43,819 bases of DNA, from NCBI GenBank assembly GCA_934546685.1, contig CAKTEB010000009.1:1-43819 (forward strand). Direction: 5' to 3'. Both the position numbers and the translations under genes were made by a program. Shown piece by piece: positions 23,433 through 32,273 of this stretch (positions are counted from its first letter, which is position 1; the number at the start of each line of letters is the position of its first letter). Origin of the DNA: an uncultured Oscillospiraceae bacterium (GTDB lineage Bacteria; Bacillota; Clostridia; Oscillospirales; Oscillospiraceae). Under the pieces are notes generated by a model. It did not search any database and was not told the DNA's origin. It was given only the letters and a program-made list of their open reading frames with translations.

Positions 23433-26048
23433 ATGGCAGAGATCACCCCCATGATGAAGCAGTATCTGGAGATCAAGGAGCAGAACCCGGACTGCATCCT
23501 GTTTTTCCGGCTGGGGGACTTCTATGAGATGTTCAACGAGGACGCGAAGCTGGCCTCTAAGGAGCTGGATCTGACCCTCACCACCCGAGATCGGAGCAAA
23601 TCCGCCGAGGAGCGGGTGCCAATGTGCGGCGTGCCCTTCCACAGCTGCGAGAGCTATATCGCCCGGCTGGTGAGCCGGGGCTACAAGGTGGCCATCTGCG
23701 AGCAGATGGAGGATCCCGCTCTGGCTAAGGGCCTGGTGAAGCGGGAGATCATCCGGGTCATCACCCCGGGCACCGTCACCGAGAGCTCCATGCTGGAGGA
23801 AGGCAAGAACAACTATATCGCCTGTGTGGTGGGCGCCGGAAGCGACTGGGGCGTGGCCTTCTGCGACGTGTCCACCGGCGCTTTTTACGCCACCGACGGC
23901 CAGGGGGCCGGAGCGGTGGAGAAGATCATCAATGAGCTGGGCCGGTTTGCCCCCGCAGAGGTGCTGCTGGGCGGCGAGGCGGCGGAGAACCGGCAGCTCC
24001 GGGGCGTGCTCTCCGGGCGGCTGGAGTGCTGCGTCCAGGCGGGGGAGCAGCGGCTCTTTGACCGGACGGAGGATCTTCGGCTCTTGAAAGAGCAGTTTGC
24101 GGAGCAGGATATCGAGGCCGAGGGCCTGGGGGAGAGCCCCGCGGCGCTGATGGCCTGCGGCGGCCTGGTGATGCACCTGAGAGAGATCGAGAAGACCGAC
24201 CTCTGCCATGTGAACCATCTGGAATATTATCTCACCGGCCAGTTTATGGAGCTGGATCTGACTGCCCGGCGGAACCTGGAGCTCACGGAGACCATGCGCG
24301 GCAAGGAAAAGCGCGGCAGCCTCCTGTGGGTGCTGGATAAAACGAAAACGGCCATGGGCGGGCGCATGCTCCGCTCCTGGCTGGAAAAGCCCCTGCTGCG
24401 GCCCAGAGAGATCGAGCGCCGGTCCGCGGCGGTAGAGGAGCTGGTGAACGCCTCGGTGGAGCGCCAGGAGCTCCAGATCACCCTTCGGGAGATCACGGAT
24501 ATGGAGCGCTCCATTGGCCGCATTGTGGCGGGCACCGCCAACGCCCGGGATCTTCTGGGCATGGCCGGGGCCATGAAGGCCCTGCCGGAGCTGCTGGAGA
24601 AGCTCTCCGGGTTCCAGTCCCAGCGGCTGAAGGCTCTGGCGGAGCAGCTGGATCCCCTGGAGGATCTGTGCAGCGAGCTGAGCCGGGCCATTGTGGACGA
24701 GCCTCCCTTTACCGTCCGGGAGGGCGGCATGATCCGGGACGGCTACGACCAGCAGGTGGATCAGCTCCGGGACATTATGTCAGGCGGCAAGGGCAACCTG
24801 GCCGGCATCGAGGCCGCGGAGCGGGAGAAGACCGGCATCCCCAAGCTCAAGGTGGGCTATAACCGGGTCTTCGGCTACTACATTGAAATTTCCAAGGCCT
24901 ATCAGGGCCAGGTGCCGGAGAACTACATCCGCAAGCAGACCCTGGCCAACTGCGAGCGCTACATCACCCAGGAGCTCAAGGAGCTGGAATCCACCATCCT
25001 GGGGGCCAAGGACCGGATCACGGCCCTGGAATATGAGATCTTTACCCGGCTTCGGAGCTATGTCTCCGAAAATGCGGCCCGGGTGCAGCTGTCCTGCCAG
25101 GTGGTGGCGGAGGCGGATGTGCTCTGCTCCCTGGCGGAGGTGGCTGTGGATAACGGCTATGTGCGCCCGGAGGTGGATCTCACCGATGAGATCCAGATCA
25201 CCGAGGGCCGCCATCCGGTGGTGGAAAAGATGCTGAAGGACAGCCTCTTTGTGCCCAACGATACGGAGCTGGGCACACCGGCCAACCGGGTCTCCGTCAT
25301 CACCGGCCCCAATATGGCGGGTAAATCCACCTATATGCGCCAGGTGGCGCTGATCGTGCTTATGGCCCAGATCGGCTCCTTTGTGCCTGCCCGCAGCGCC
25401 CGGATCGGCATCTGTGACCGGGTATTCACACGGATCGGCGCCTCCGACGATCTCTCCGCCGGGCAGTCCACCTTTATGGTGGAGATGAGCGAGGTGGCGG
25501 AGATCCTGAAAAACGCCACGGCCCGGAGTCTGCTGATTCTCGATGAGATCGGCAGAGGCACCTCCACCTTCGACGGCATGGCCATTGCCCGGGCGGTGCT
25601 GGAATACTGCGCCAGCCCCAAAAAGCTGGGGGCCAAAGTGCTCTTCGCCACCCATTACCACGAGCTCACAGTGATGGAGCAGGAGATCCAGGGCCTCAAG
25701 AACTATAACATCGCGGTCAAGAAGCGGGGCGAGGACGTGATCTTCCTGAGAAAGATCGTGCCCGGCGCTGCCGACGACAGCTTCGGCATCGAGGTGGCCC
25801 GGCTGGCGGGGATCCCGGACAACGTGGTATCCCGGGCACGGACCATTCTCAAGGAGCTGGAAAGCGGGAATTCGGATATCCAGCCTCGGCAGAAGCCCCG
25901 GGAGGAGCCCCAGGAGCAGGTGAGCTTCCTGGATGTGGGCGGCGGACAGATCGCCCAAAAGCTCCGGGACATCACCATCGAGACCCTGACGCCCATTGAA
26001 GCGCTGAATGTGCTCTTTGAGCTCAAGAAGATGGCGGAAGATGTTTAA
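23433..26048 (+). CDS. mutS: DNA mismatch repair protein MutS
   Basis: MutS recognises mismatches and hands over to MutL. At 871 residues it is full length. The mismatch-intercalating FYE is in GDFYEMF (Phe30, Glu32). The ATPase has Walker A GPNMAGKS (625-632), Walker B LLILDEIGRGTS, and the signature/H-loop ATHYHELT. It starts directly after miaB and ends in an 8-nt overlap with a CPBP protease gene. SD GGAGG lies inside the end of miaB. Confidence 0.99.
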   Translation: MAEITPMMKQYLEIKEQNPDCILFFRLGDFYEMFNEDAKLASKELDLTLTTRDRSKSAEERVPMCGVPFHSCESYIARLVSRGYKVAICEQMEDPALAKGLVKREIIRVITPGTVTESSMLEEGKNNYIACVVGAGSDWGVAFCDVSTGAFYATDGQGAGAVEKIINELGRFAPAEVLLGGEAAENRQLRGVLSGRLECCVQAGEQRLFDRTEDLRLLKEQFAEQDIEAEGLGESPAALMACGGLVMHLREIEKTDLCHVNHLEYYLTGQFMELDLTARRNLELTETMRGKEKRGSLLWVLDKTKTAMGGRMLRSWLEKPLLRPREIERRSAAVEELVNASVERQELQITLREITDMERSIGRIVAGTANARDLLGMAGAMKALPELLEKLSGFQSQRLKALAEQLDPLEDLCSELSRAIVDEPPFTVREGGMIRDGYDQQVDQLRDIMSGGKGNLAGIEAAEREKTGIPKLKVGYNRVFGYYIEISKAYQGQVPENYIRKQTLANCERYITQELKELESTILGAKDRITALEYEIFTRLRSYVSENAARVQLSCQVVAEADVLCSLAEVAVDNGYVRPEVDLTDEIQITEGRHPVVEKMLKDSLFVPNDTELGTPANRVSVITGPNMAGKSTYMRQVALIVLMAQIGSFVPARSARIGICDRVFTRIGASDDLSAGQSTFMVEMSEVAEILKNATARSLLILDEIGRGTSTFDGMAIARAVLEYCASPKKLGAKVLFATHYHELTVMEQEIQGLKNYNIAVKKRGEDVIFLRKIVPGAADDSFGIEVARLAGIPDNVVSRARTILKELESGNSDIQPRQKPREEPQEQVSFLDVGGGQIAQKLRDITIETLTPIEALNVLFELKKMAEDV

Positions 26049-26745
26049 TGGCATGAAACGGCCGCTGCCTGTTTCCATGCGGCGGTATGAGATCATCGGC
26101 GGCGTGATCTGGCTGCTGATCTATGGGTTCTTTATGGGGGATATCCTGACCCTGATTTTAGGGCTTTTGAAGATCTCCTATACCCAGGCTCAGCTGAACG
26201 CCCTGTTTTTCCTGACGAACTTCGCTGTGACGGCACTGCTGTTCCGACGGTTCCTGGCCTACAGCCTGCCCGTGGCGGCGGACAATCTGCTGCGGGTTTT
26301 AAGGGCTATGCTGGTGGGGTTCATGGTCTACTGGCTCCTGGAGGTGGCCATCGATCTGATTGGAACGCTGCTGTCCGGCCAGGTGTCGGTGCCCAACGAC
26401 GATACGGTCTCGGCCATTGCCGGGGAGAATTATCGGGTCATGTGGGCCGGGGCGGTGCTCCTGGCGCCGCTGACCGAGGAGACCCTGGTGCGCGGCTTGG
26501 TGTTCGGCAATCTCCGGAAATGGAACCGGGCTGTGGGCTATGGAGCCGCGGCGGCGGTCTTTGCGGCCATGCACACCCTGGGCTATCTGGGGCAGATGGA
26601 CGCGGTGACCCTGTGCTATAATATCCTGGTCTACGGACTGCCCAGCGTTGCCCTGTGCGCCGCCTATGAGATGGCCGGGACCATCTGGGCCCCCATTGGC
26701 CTTCATATGATCATCAATGCCATCGGCATGAGCGCGATGGCGTAA
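26041..26745 (+). CDS. CPBP-family intramembrane metalloprotease
   Basis: A 234-residue, very hydrophobic protein with about six membrane segments. The CPBP (Abi/CAAX-like) catalytic motifs are all present: EETLVRG (Glu146, Glu147, Arg151), FAAMH (174-178) and GLHMIINA (His222, Asn226). Such proteases cleave membrane or prenylated substrates; bacterial roles include peptide maturation and immunity, with none predictable here. The start at 26041 overlaps the mutS stop as ATGTTTAA; ATG at 26053 is an alternative and neither has a strong SD. It is inserted between mutS and mutL, 43 nt before mutL. Confidence 0.88.
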   Translation: MFNGMKRPLPVSMRRYEIIGGVIWLLIYGFFMGDILTLILGLLKISYTQAQLNALFFLTNFAVTALLFRRFLAYSLPVAADNLLRVLRAMLVGFMVYWLLEVAIDLIGTLLSGQVSVPNDDTVSAIAGENYRVMWAGAVLLAPLTEETLVRGLVFGNLRKWNRAVGYGAAAAVFAAMHTLGYLGQMDAVTLCYNILVYGLPSVALCAAYEMAGTIWAPIGLHMIINAIGMSAMA

Positions 26746-26788
26746 GGAAACTATCCATCAACTGGCAAAAGAATCGGGTGAATCAGAT

Positions 26789-28834
26789 ATGGGAATCATT
26801 CATAAACTGTCTCCGGCCCTGGCGGACATGATCGCCGCCGGAGAGGTGGTGGAGCGTCCAGCTTCGGTCATCAAGGAGCTGGTGGAAAACGCTGTGGACG
26901 CGGGAGCCAAGAAGATCACCGTGGAGATCAAAAACGGCGGCGTGACCTTTATGCGGGTCACCGACGATGGCTGCGGTATGTCCCGGGAGGACGCTCCCAC
27001 GGCCTTTCTCCGGCACGCCACCTCAAAGATCTCCTGCGCCGAGGATCTGGGCGGCATCTCCACCATGGGCTTCCGGGGCGAGGCTCTGGCGGCCATCAGC
27101 TCCGTCAGCAAGATCGACCTTTTGACCCGGGCGGCCCAGGAGGACCTGGGCGTCAGCATGCGGGTGGAGGCGGGCAATGTGGTGGATATCCAGCCTGCGG
27201 GCTGCCCCCAGGGCACCACTATGATCGTCCGGGATCTGTTCTACAACACACCGGCCCGGATGAAGTTCCTGAAACGGGACAGCGTGGAGGGCAGCTACAT
27301 CAGCGGCGCGGTACAGCGCCAGGCCCTGGGCCATCCGGAGATCGCCTTCCGCTTCCTGCGGGACGGCAAGCCGGAGCTCAGCACCCCCGGAGACGGGAAG
27401 CTCCTGTCCGCCATCTACGCGGCCATGGGCCGTTCCAGCGCCAAGGAGATGGTGGAGGTAACATCCACATCCTCCGGCATCGCCGTTACCGGCTATGTGG
27501 GAAAGCCCACCGCCAGCCGGGGCAGCCGCAGCTATCAGCATTTCTTTGTAAACGGACGTTATGTAAAGTCCAGAATGATGGCCTCGGCCCTGGAGGAGGC
27601 CTATAAAAACCAGATCATGGTGGGGCGCTTCCCTATTTGCGTGCTCCATGTGACGGTGCCCCCCACGGCGGTGGATGTAAACGTCCATCCGGCCAAGACC
27701 GAGGTGAAGTTCCTGCGGGAAGGGGATGTGTTCGACGCCATCCACTACAGCGTGCTGGGGGCCCTGAGCCGTGCCCAGGACCGCCCGGAGATGGAACTGA
27801 AAAGCCCCAAGCCCCAGGTGCAGCCCCGGCAGGATTTCTACAAGACCGCCACGGCCCAGGAATACCGGGCCATGACGGGGCTCCTTCAGCAGGGGGCGGC
27901 GGCAAAGCCCTCCCCGGCGGTGACCAGCCAATTCCAGAGCATGAGCCAGCGGGCGGAGACAGACCGAGGGAATCTTTCTGTCCATGACAGCGTGCGCATG
28001 GTGCCCACGTCCCAGGGAGCAAGACCAGTATCGGCGGCTCCGAATGTGACGGCCCAGAGCGGCTGGACGCCTCCGGCTCCCCGCAGCGCTCCGGAGCCTG
28101 TGATGGAGTCTCTGCCAAGCTCTGAGCCGGAGCCCATTTCCGAGCCGGAACCTGCTCCCATGCCGGAGCCCCAGCCGGTTCCGGTGCAGACGGCCATGGA
28201 GCTGCCGGAGATCCCCACGCCCATGGCGCCGCCGCCCCAGGAGATCCGGGAGCCGGAGCTTCAGGACGAAAAAACCTACCGGATCATCGGCGAGGCCCTG
28301 GAGACCTACATCATTGTAGAGCAGGGCGACGGTCTTCTGCTCTTTGATAAGCACGCGGCCCATGAGCGCATCCGCTTTGAGCGGCTCAAGGCCCAGAACC
28401 ACGAGATCATGAGCCAGCTGCTGCTGAATCCGCTGCATCCCCGGATGAGCCGGGAGGAGACAGCGGTGCTGCTGGAGAACAAGGAGACCATGGCGGAGCT
28501 GGGCTTTACCCTGGAGGACTTCGGGGGGGATCTGCTGGTGCGGGCCATTCCCTGCGACGTGCCGGAGGAGCAGGCTCCGGCCTGCCTGTCTGAGCTGGCC
28601 CAGCAGCTCTCCGACGGAAGAAAGCTGGACAAAAACACGGTGTATGACGATCTGCTCCATACCGTCGCCTGCAAGGGCGCCATCAAGGGCGGACAGTACA
28701 CCGATCCCAAGGAGATCTCGGCGCTGGTGGCAGAGCTTATGCGCCGGGACGATATCAAGCACTGCCCCCACGGCCGGCCCGTGTGCATTACCCTGAGCCG
28801 GAGTACATTGGAACGTCAGTTTAAGCGGACATAA
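26789..28834 (+). CDS. mutL: DNA mismatch repair protein MutL (endonuclease type)
   Basis: MutL links MutS to strand removal; species without MutH carry a nuclease in the C-domain. This 681-residue protein has the GHKL ATPase motifs ENAVDAGA (33-40), DDGCGM (59-64) and GFRGEAL (94-100). A Pro/Glu-rich linker (PEP repeats, about 430-500) joins the C-domain, where DKHAAHERIRFE (520-531) matches the DQHA(x)2E(x)4E nuclease motif with Lys for Gln. ACKGAIKGG and CPHGRP complete the metal site, so nuclease activity is likely. No mutH was seen. SD is weak (GGGTGA). uppP follows after 10 nt. Confidence 0.98.
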   Translation: MGIIHKLSPALADMIAAGEVVERPASVIKELVENAVDAGAKKITVEIKNGGVTFMRVTDDGCGMSREDAPTAFLRHATSKISCAEDLGGISTMGFRGEALAAISSVSKIDLLTRAAQEDLGVSMRVEAGNVVDIQPAGCPQGTTMIVRDLFYNTPARMKFLKRDSVEGSYISGAVQRQALGHPEIAFRFLRDGKPELSTPGDGKLLSAIYAAMGRSSAKEMVEVTSTSSGIAVTGYVGKPTASRGSRSYQHFFVNGRYVKSRMMASALEEAYKNQIMVGRFPICVLHVTVPPTAVDVNVHPAKTEVKFLREGDVFDAIHYSVLGALSRAQDRPEMELKSPKPQVQPRQDFYKTATAQEYRAMTGLLQQGAAAKPSPAVTSQFQSMSQRAETDRGNLSVHDSVRMVPTSQGARPVSAAPNVTAQSGWTPPAPRSAPEPVMESLPSSEPEPISEPEPAPMPEPQPVPVQTAMELPEIPTPMAPPPQEIREPELQDEKTYRIIGEALETYIIVEQGDGLLLFDKHAAHERIRFERLKAQNHEIMSQLLLNPLHPRMSREETAVLLENKETMAELGFTLEDFGGDLLVRAIPCDVPEEQAPACLSELAQQLSDGRKLDKNTVYDDLLHTVACKGAIKGGQYTDPKEISALVAELMRRDDIKHCPHGRPVCITLSRSTLERQFKRT

Positions 28835-28844
28835 GGAGATTGCT

Positions 28845-29678
28845 ATGTTTCTTGAAATTTTGAAGGCCATCATCTATGGCATCGTCGAGGGCATCACGGA
28901 GTGGCTGCCCATCAGCTCCACCGGACACCTGATCCTGCTGGAACAGCTGCTGCCGCTGAAGGCGTCGGACGCGTTTATGTCCATGTTTGACGTGGTGATC
29001 CAGCTGGGTGCGATCCTGGCGGTCATCGTGCTGTTCTTCCACAAGCTCAACCCCTTCTCTCCCAAGAAGAACCCCATGGAGAAGCGCCAGACCTGGGATC
29101 TGTGGTTTAAGGTCATCGTGGCGGTGCTCCCCTCAGTGGTGCTGGGCCTGCTGCTGGATGACTGGCTGGACGCGCACCTCTATAACCATGTGACCGTAGC
29201 CATCATGCTGATCCTCTACGGCGTGGCCTTTATCGCGGTGGAGAAGTACAATCAGGGCCGGAAGCCCGCCATCCGCAGCACCAACCAGATCACCTATCAA
29301 ACTGCTCTGCTGGTGGGTCTGTTCCAGGTGTTGGCCATGATCCCCGGCACCTCCCGGTCCGGCGCGACCATTCTGGGCGCAATCCTGCTGGGTATGAGCC
29401 GCACTGTGGGCGCGGAGTTCTCCTTCTTCTTGGCCATTCCCACCATGGTGGGGGCCAGCGGCCTTAAGGCGCTGAAGTTCATTCTGGGCGGCAACGCCAT
29501 CTCCGGCAGCGAGGTAGCCTGCCTGATCGTGGCCTCCGTGGTGGCCTTTGTGGTGTCCCTGCTGGCCATCCGCAGCCTGATGAATTATGTAAAGCGCCAT
29601 AGCTTTGCGGCCTTCGGTATCTATCGGATTCTTCTGGGCGTGATTGTGCTGGCGGTCTACTTCATCACCCGGTCATGA
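28845..29678 (+). CDS. uppP: Undecaprenyl-diphosphate phosphatase (BacA type)
   Basis: UppP dephosphorylates undecaprenyl diphosphate on the outer membrane face, recycling the lipid carrier for peptidoglycan; overexpression gives bacitracin resistance. The 277-residue, multi-membrane-span protein has the two BacA motifs GIVEGITEWLPISSTGHL (12-29) and PGTSRSGATI. SD AAGGAG before the ATG. The stop overlaps the miaA start (ATGA, 29675-29678). It is an envelope gene placed between mutL and miaA. Confidence 0.97.
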   Translation: MFLEILKAIIYGIVEGITEWLPISSTGHLILLEQLLPLKASDAFMSMFDVVIQLGAILAVIVLFFHKLNPFSPKKNPMEKRQTWDLWFKVIVAVLPSVVLGLLLDDWLDAHLYNHVTVAIMLILYGVAFIAVEKYNQGRKPAIRSTNQITYQTALLVGLFQVLAMIPGTSRSGATILGAILLGMSRTVGAEFSFFLAIPTMVGASGLKALKFILGGNAISGSEVACLIVASVVAFVVSLLAIRSLMNYVKRHSFAAFGIYRILLGVIVLAVYFITRS

Positions 29679-30646
29679 CGGCTAAGACCCAGGACGTGGA
29701 ACGCCGGGATCGGATTATCTGTGTGGTGGGGCCCACGGCGTCGGGGAAAACCGCCCTGTCTGTGACCCTGGCGAAGCTGCTGGGGGGAGAGGTGATCTCC
29801 GCGGACTCCATGCAGCTCTACCGGGGCATGGACGTAGGCACTGCCAAGGTGACCCATGAGGAGACGCGGGGCATCCCCCACCATATGATCGACGTGGCGG
29901 AGCCCTGGGAGAGCTTTTCAGCGGCCCGGTTCGTGGAGCTGGCGGATCCTATTCTCCGGGATATCCTCCGGCGGGGCAAAACCGCTGTCATTGCCGGCGG
30001 CACGGGGCTCTATGTGGACGCGCTGATCGCAGGACGGAGCTTTGCGCCCTATCCGGAGACGGGACGCCGGGAGACCCTGGAGCGGGAGGCCCGGGAGCGC
30101 GGCATGGAGCACATGTTAGAACGGCTTCGGCAGGTGGATCCGGACAGCGCGGCACGGCTGCACCTGGCCGATACCAAGCGGATCATCCGGGCCCTGGAGG
30201 TCTATGAGGAGACCGGGAAGACCATCACCCAGCACAATCTGGAGACCCAGACGGTGCCGAACCGCTACAGCCCCGTTTGGGTGGGCCTTAGCTATGAGCC
30301 TCGGCAGCTGCTCTATGACCGGATCAATCTGCGGGTGGATCGGATGCTGGAAAGCGGCCTGCTGGAGGAGATCCAAAAGCTACTGGATGCAGGGATCCCC
30401 CAGACCGCCACGGCCCTCCAGGCCATCGGCTACAAGGAATTCCTGCCGGTGCTGACCCAGGGGGCAAGCCTGGAGACAGCGATAGAACAGGTGAAGCAGG
30501 GCTCCCGGCGGTATGCCAAGCGGCAGCTCACCTGGTTCCGGCGAAATCCGGAGATCTTTTGGATCCAGCGCAGTGACAGAACCACCGATGAGGACGTATT
30601 GGAGGCGGCCCTCCGGCATATCCGTTCTTTCGACATAGGCATATGA
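29675..30646 (+). CDS. miaA: tRNA dimethylallyltransferase MiaA
   Basis: MiaA prenylates A37 of tRNAs reading UNN codons, making the substrate of MiaB. The 323-residue product has the P-loop VGPTASGKTALS (18-29), DSMQLYRGMDVGTAK, and the C-terminal ATALQAIGYKEF and RRYAKRQLTWFRR motifs. It overlaps uppP by 4 nt. A strong terminator starts 1 nt after its stop, marking the end of the miaB-mutS-mutL cluster. Confidence 0.98.
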   Translation: MTAKTQDVERRDRIICVVGPTASGKTALSVTLAKLLGGEVISADSMQLYRGMDVGTAKVTHEETRGIPHHMIDVAEPWESFSAARFVELADPILRDILRRGKTAVIAGGTGLYVDALIAGRSFAPYPETGRRETLEREARERGMEHMLERLRQVDPDSAARLHLADTKRIIRALEVYEETGKTITQHNLETQTVPNRYSPVWVGLSYEPRQLLYDRINLRVDRMLESGLLEEIQKLLDAGIPQTATALQAIGYKEFLPVLTQGASLETAIEQVKQGSRRYAKRQLTWFRRNPEIFWIQRSDRTTDEDVLEAALRHIRSFDIGI

Positions 30647-31473
30647 TACAATGGGCATCGGGGGGATGCCCATTGTTTTTTTGTTGGAGAAGACAGGCGG
30701 TCTTGACGGGGATGACGGCGGCACTGCTGCTCCTGGGACTCAGCCAGGCGGCGGGACTGCTCCGCCGTGGAGAGCTGCCCCAGAAGGAGCAGGAAATCCA
30801 GGAGACCCAAGAGCAGGACAGCGTGGTCGTCGGCACGGTGATTCGGCAGGAAACGGTGATCGACGCCCCGGAGGGCTCCTGGCGGTGCCTGTTAAAGGAA
30901 GGACAGCGGGCGGCGGCCGGACAGGCCCTGTTTGTGTCCGGTGAAGCGGAGAATATCGAACAGCCAACAGAGCAGAACGCTTATGAGCGGCACCTGGCGC
31001 TGCTGGCGGCGCTCCGGGACTATCAGGAGCCCGGAAGCGGCGGCGCGGCGCTGAAAAATTTGATGGTGACAGAGCCAGCAGAATCGGACGCCTCTGTCGG
31101 CTCGGAGCGGGAGACGATCCGGGCCCCGGACACCGGGATCTTCTCTCAGGTGACGGACGGCCTGGAAGGGGTGCTGACCCCAGCGGAGCCGGAGACCCAT
31201 ACGGCGGATCTGCCCCCGAAGGATCCGCCCCGGGCCCTGGGCAAGCTCATCACCTCGGATACCTGGTACTTCTATACGGTGCTGCCGGAGGCCCCGGAGC
31301 CTGGGGATACGTTGGACGTTCAGCTGCTGGGCGGCGGCTTTGGCACCTGCACCCTGACGGTGGAATGGGCCAGGCCGTGCGCCGAGGGCTATCGCGCCAT
31401 GCTGGCCGCAAAGGACGGGCTGGAGGCGGTCTCCGGAGTGCGGCGGCTCTGGGTGAAAATCTTGTCAGATTGA
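30643..31473 (+). CDS. HlyD-like (membrane-fusion/adaptor-like) membrane-anchored protein
   Basis: A 276-residue protein with one N-terminal membrane segment (about 19-40, preceded by WRR). Two half-motifs of a barrel-sandwich (lipoyl-like) domain are visible: VVGTVIRQETVIDAPEGSW (62-80) and IRAPDTGIFSQVTDGLEGVL (159-178). It lacks the long coiled coil of true HlyD adaptors and no transporter is adjacent. Similar genes sit before yggS-sepF in other Clostridia, as far as I recall. Start is uncertain: ATG at 30643 overlaps the miaA stop (ATGA) but then the first 13 codons lie in the miaA terminator; TTG 30673, TTG 30703 or ATG 30712 are alternatives. Keeping the WRR charge before the membrane segment argues against 30712. 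Confidence 0.75.
   Translation: MIQWASGGCPLFFCWRRQAVLTGMTAALLLLGLSQAAGLLRRGELPQKEQEIQETQEQDSVVVGTVIRQETVIDAPEGSWRCLLKEGQRAAAGQALFVSGEAENIEQPTEQNAYERHLALLAALRDYQEPGSGGAALKNLMVTEPAESDASVGSERETIRAPDTGIFSQVTDGLEGVLTPAEPETHTADLPPKDPPRALGKLITSDTWYFYTVLPEAPEPGDTLDVQLLGGGFGTCTLTVEWARPCAEGYRAMLAAKDGLEAVSGVRRLWVKILSD
30648..30683 (+). terminator. Strong terminator after miaA
   Basis: acaatgggcatc (30648-30659), 5-G loop, gatgcccattgt (30665-30676) and six more T (30677-30682). It is the clearest rho-independent terminator in the window, and it lies inside the most upstream reading of the next gene. Confidence 0.9.
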
Positions 31474-31483
31474 AAAACAGGGG

Positions 31484-31512
31484 TGGAAATTTCCCGGCTT
31501 CTGCGGTATACT
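31484..31512 (+). promoter_or_regulatory. Possible promoter of yggS-sepF-divIVA
   Basis: TGGAAA (31484-31489), 17-nt spacer, TATACT (31507-31512), 41 nt before the yggS start. The -35 is a 4/6 match. Confidence 0.5.
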
Positions 31513-31552
31513 ATACAGACAAAAGCGAAATTCGCAGGAAGAGGCGGTTACA

Positions 31553-32257
31553 GTGAGTGAGATCGCAGACCGCGTTGCACGGATCCGGGAACAGATGGCC
31601 CTGGCTGCTGCCCAGGCGGGCAGAGACGAGCGGGAGATCCGGCTGCTGGCGGCCACGAAAATGAACGATGCGGACCGGGTCCGGGAAGCCATCCGGGCCG
31701 GTGTGGATATCTGCGGGGAGAACCGGGTCCAGGAGCTCCAGGAGAAGAACGCCCAGGGAGCCTATGAGGGCTGCCCGCTGCATTTTATCGGCCATCTCCA
31801 GAAGAACAAGGCCAAGTTCCTGGTGGGCACCGTGGAGCTGATCCACTCGGTGGATTCCGCTCCGCTCCTGGAGACCATCAACCGGCTGGCGGGCCAGCGG
31901 GGCCTCCGGCAGGACATTCTCATTGAGGTGAATATCGGCGGTGAAGCGGCCAAATCCGGCATCGTACCGGAGGCGGCGGACGAGATGGCGGCCAGAATGG
32001 CAGACTATCCCAACCTGCGGCTCCGCGGATTTATGACCATTCCACCAATTTCCGTGGAAAATGGCGGGAATTTGCGTTATTTTGCGAAAATGTATGAGCT
32101 TTATGTTGACATAAAGGCGAAAAAATACGATAATACTAACATAGACTGCCTATCTATGGGCATGAGTGACGACTTTGCCGATGCCATAAAAGAGGGTACT
32201 ACAATGATCCGGGTGGGTACCGCTATTTTTGGGTCGAGACAATACGTAAAAAATTGA
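31553..32257 (+). CDS. YggS/YlmE-family pyridoxal-phosphate homeostasis protein
   Basis: A 234-residue single-domain PLP-binding protein (alanine-racemase-like barrel) that buffers PLP; it has no known catalytic turnover. PLP lysine is Lys36 in LAATKMN (other family members read VSKT). GENRVQEL, HFIGHLQKNK and the C-terminal MSDDFADAIKEGTTMIRVGTAIFG motif are diagnostic. Start is GTG at 31553 with GAGG 8 nt upstream. Next to sepF and divIVA, as in the ylm division cluster of Bacillus. Confidence 0.96.
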   Translation: MSEIADRVARIREQMALAAAQAGRDEREIRLLAATKMNDADRVREAIRAGVDICGENRVQELQEKNAQGAYEGCPLHFIGHLQKNKAKFLVGTVELIHSVDSAPLLETINRLAGQRGLRQDILIEVNIGGEAAKSGIVPEAADEMAARMADYPNLRLRGFMTIPPISVENGGNLRYFAKMYELYVDIKAKKYDNTNIDCLSMGMSDDFADAIKEGTTMIRVGTAIFGSRQYVKN

Positions 32258-32273
32258 TTTGGAGGACACAGCC

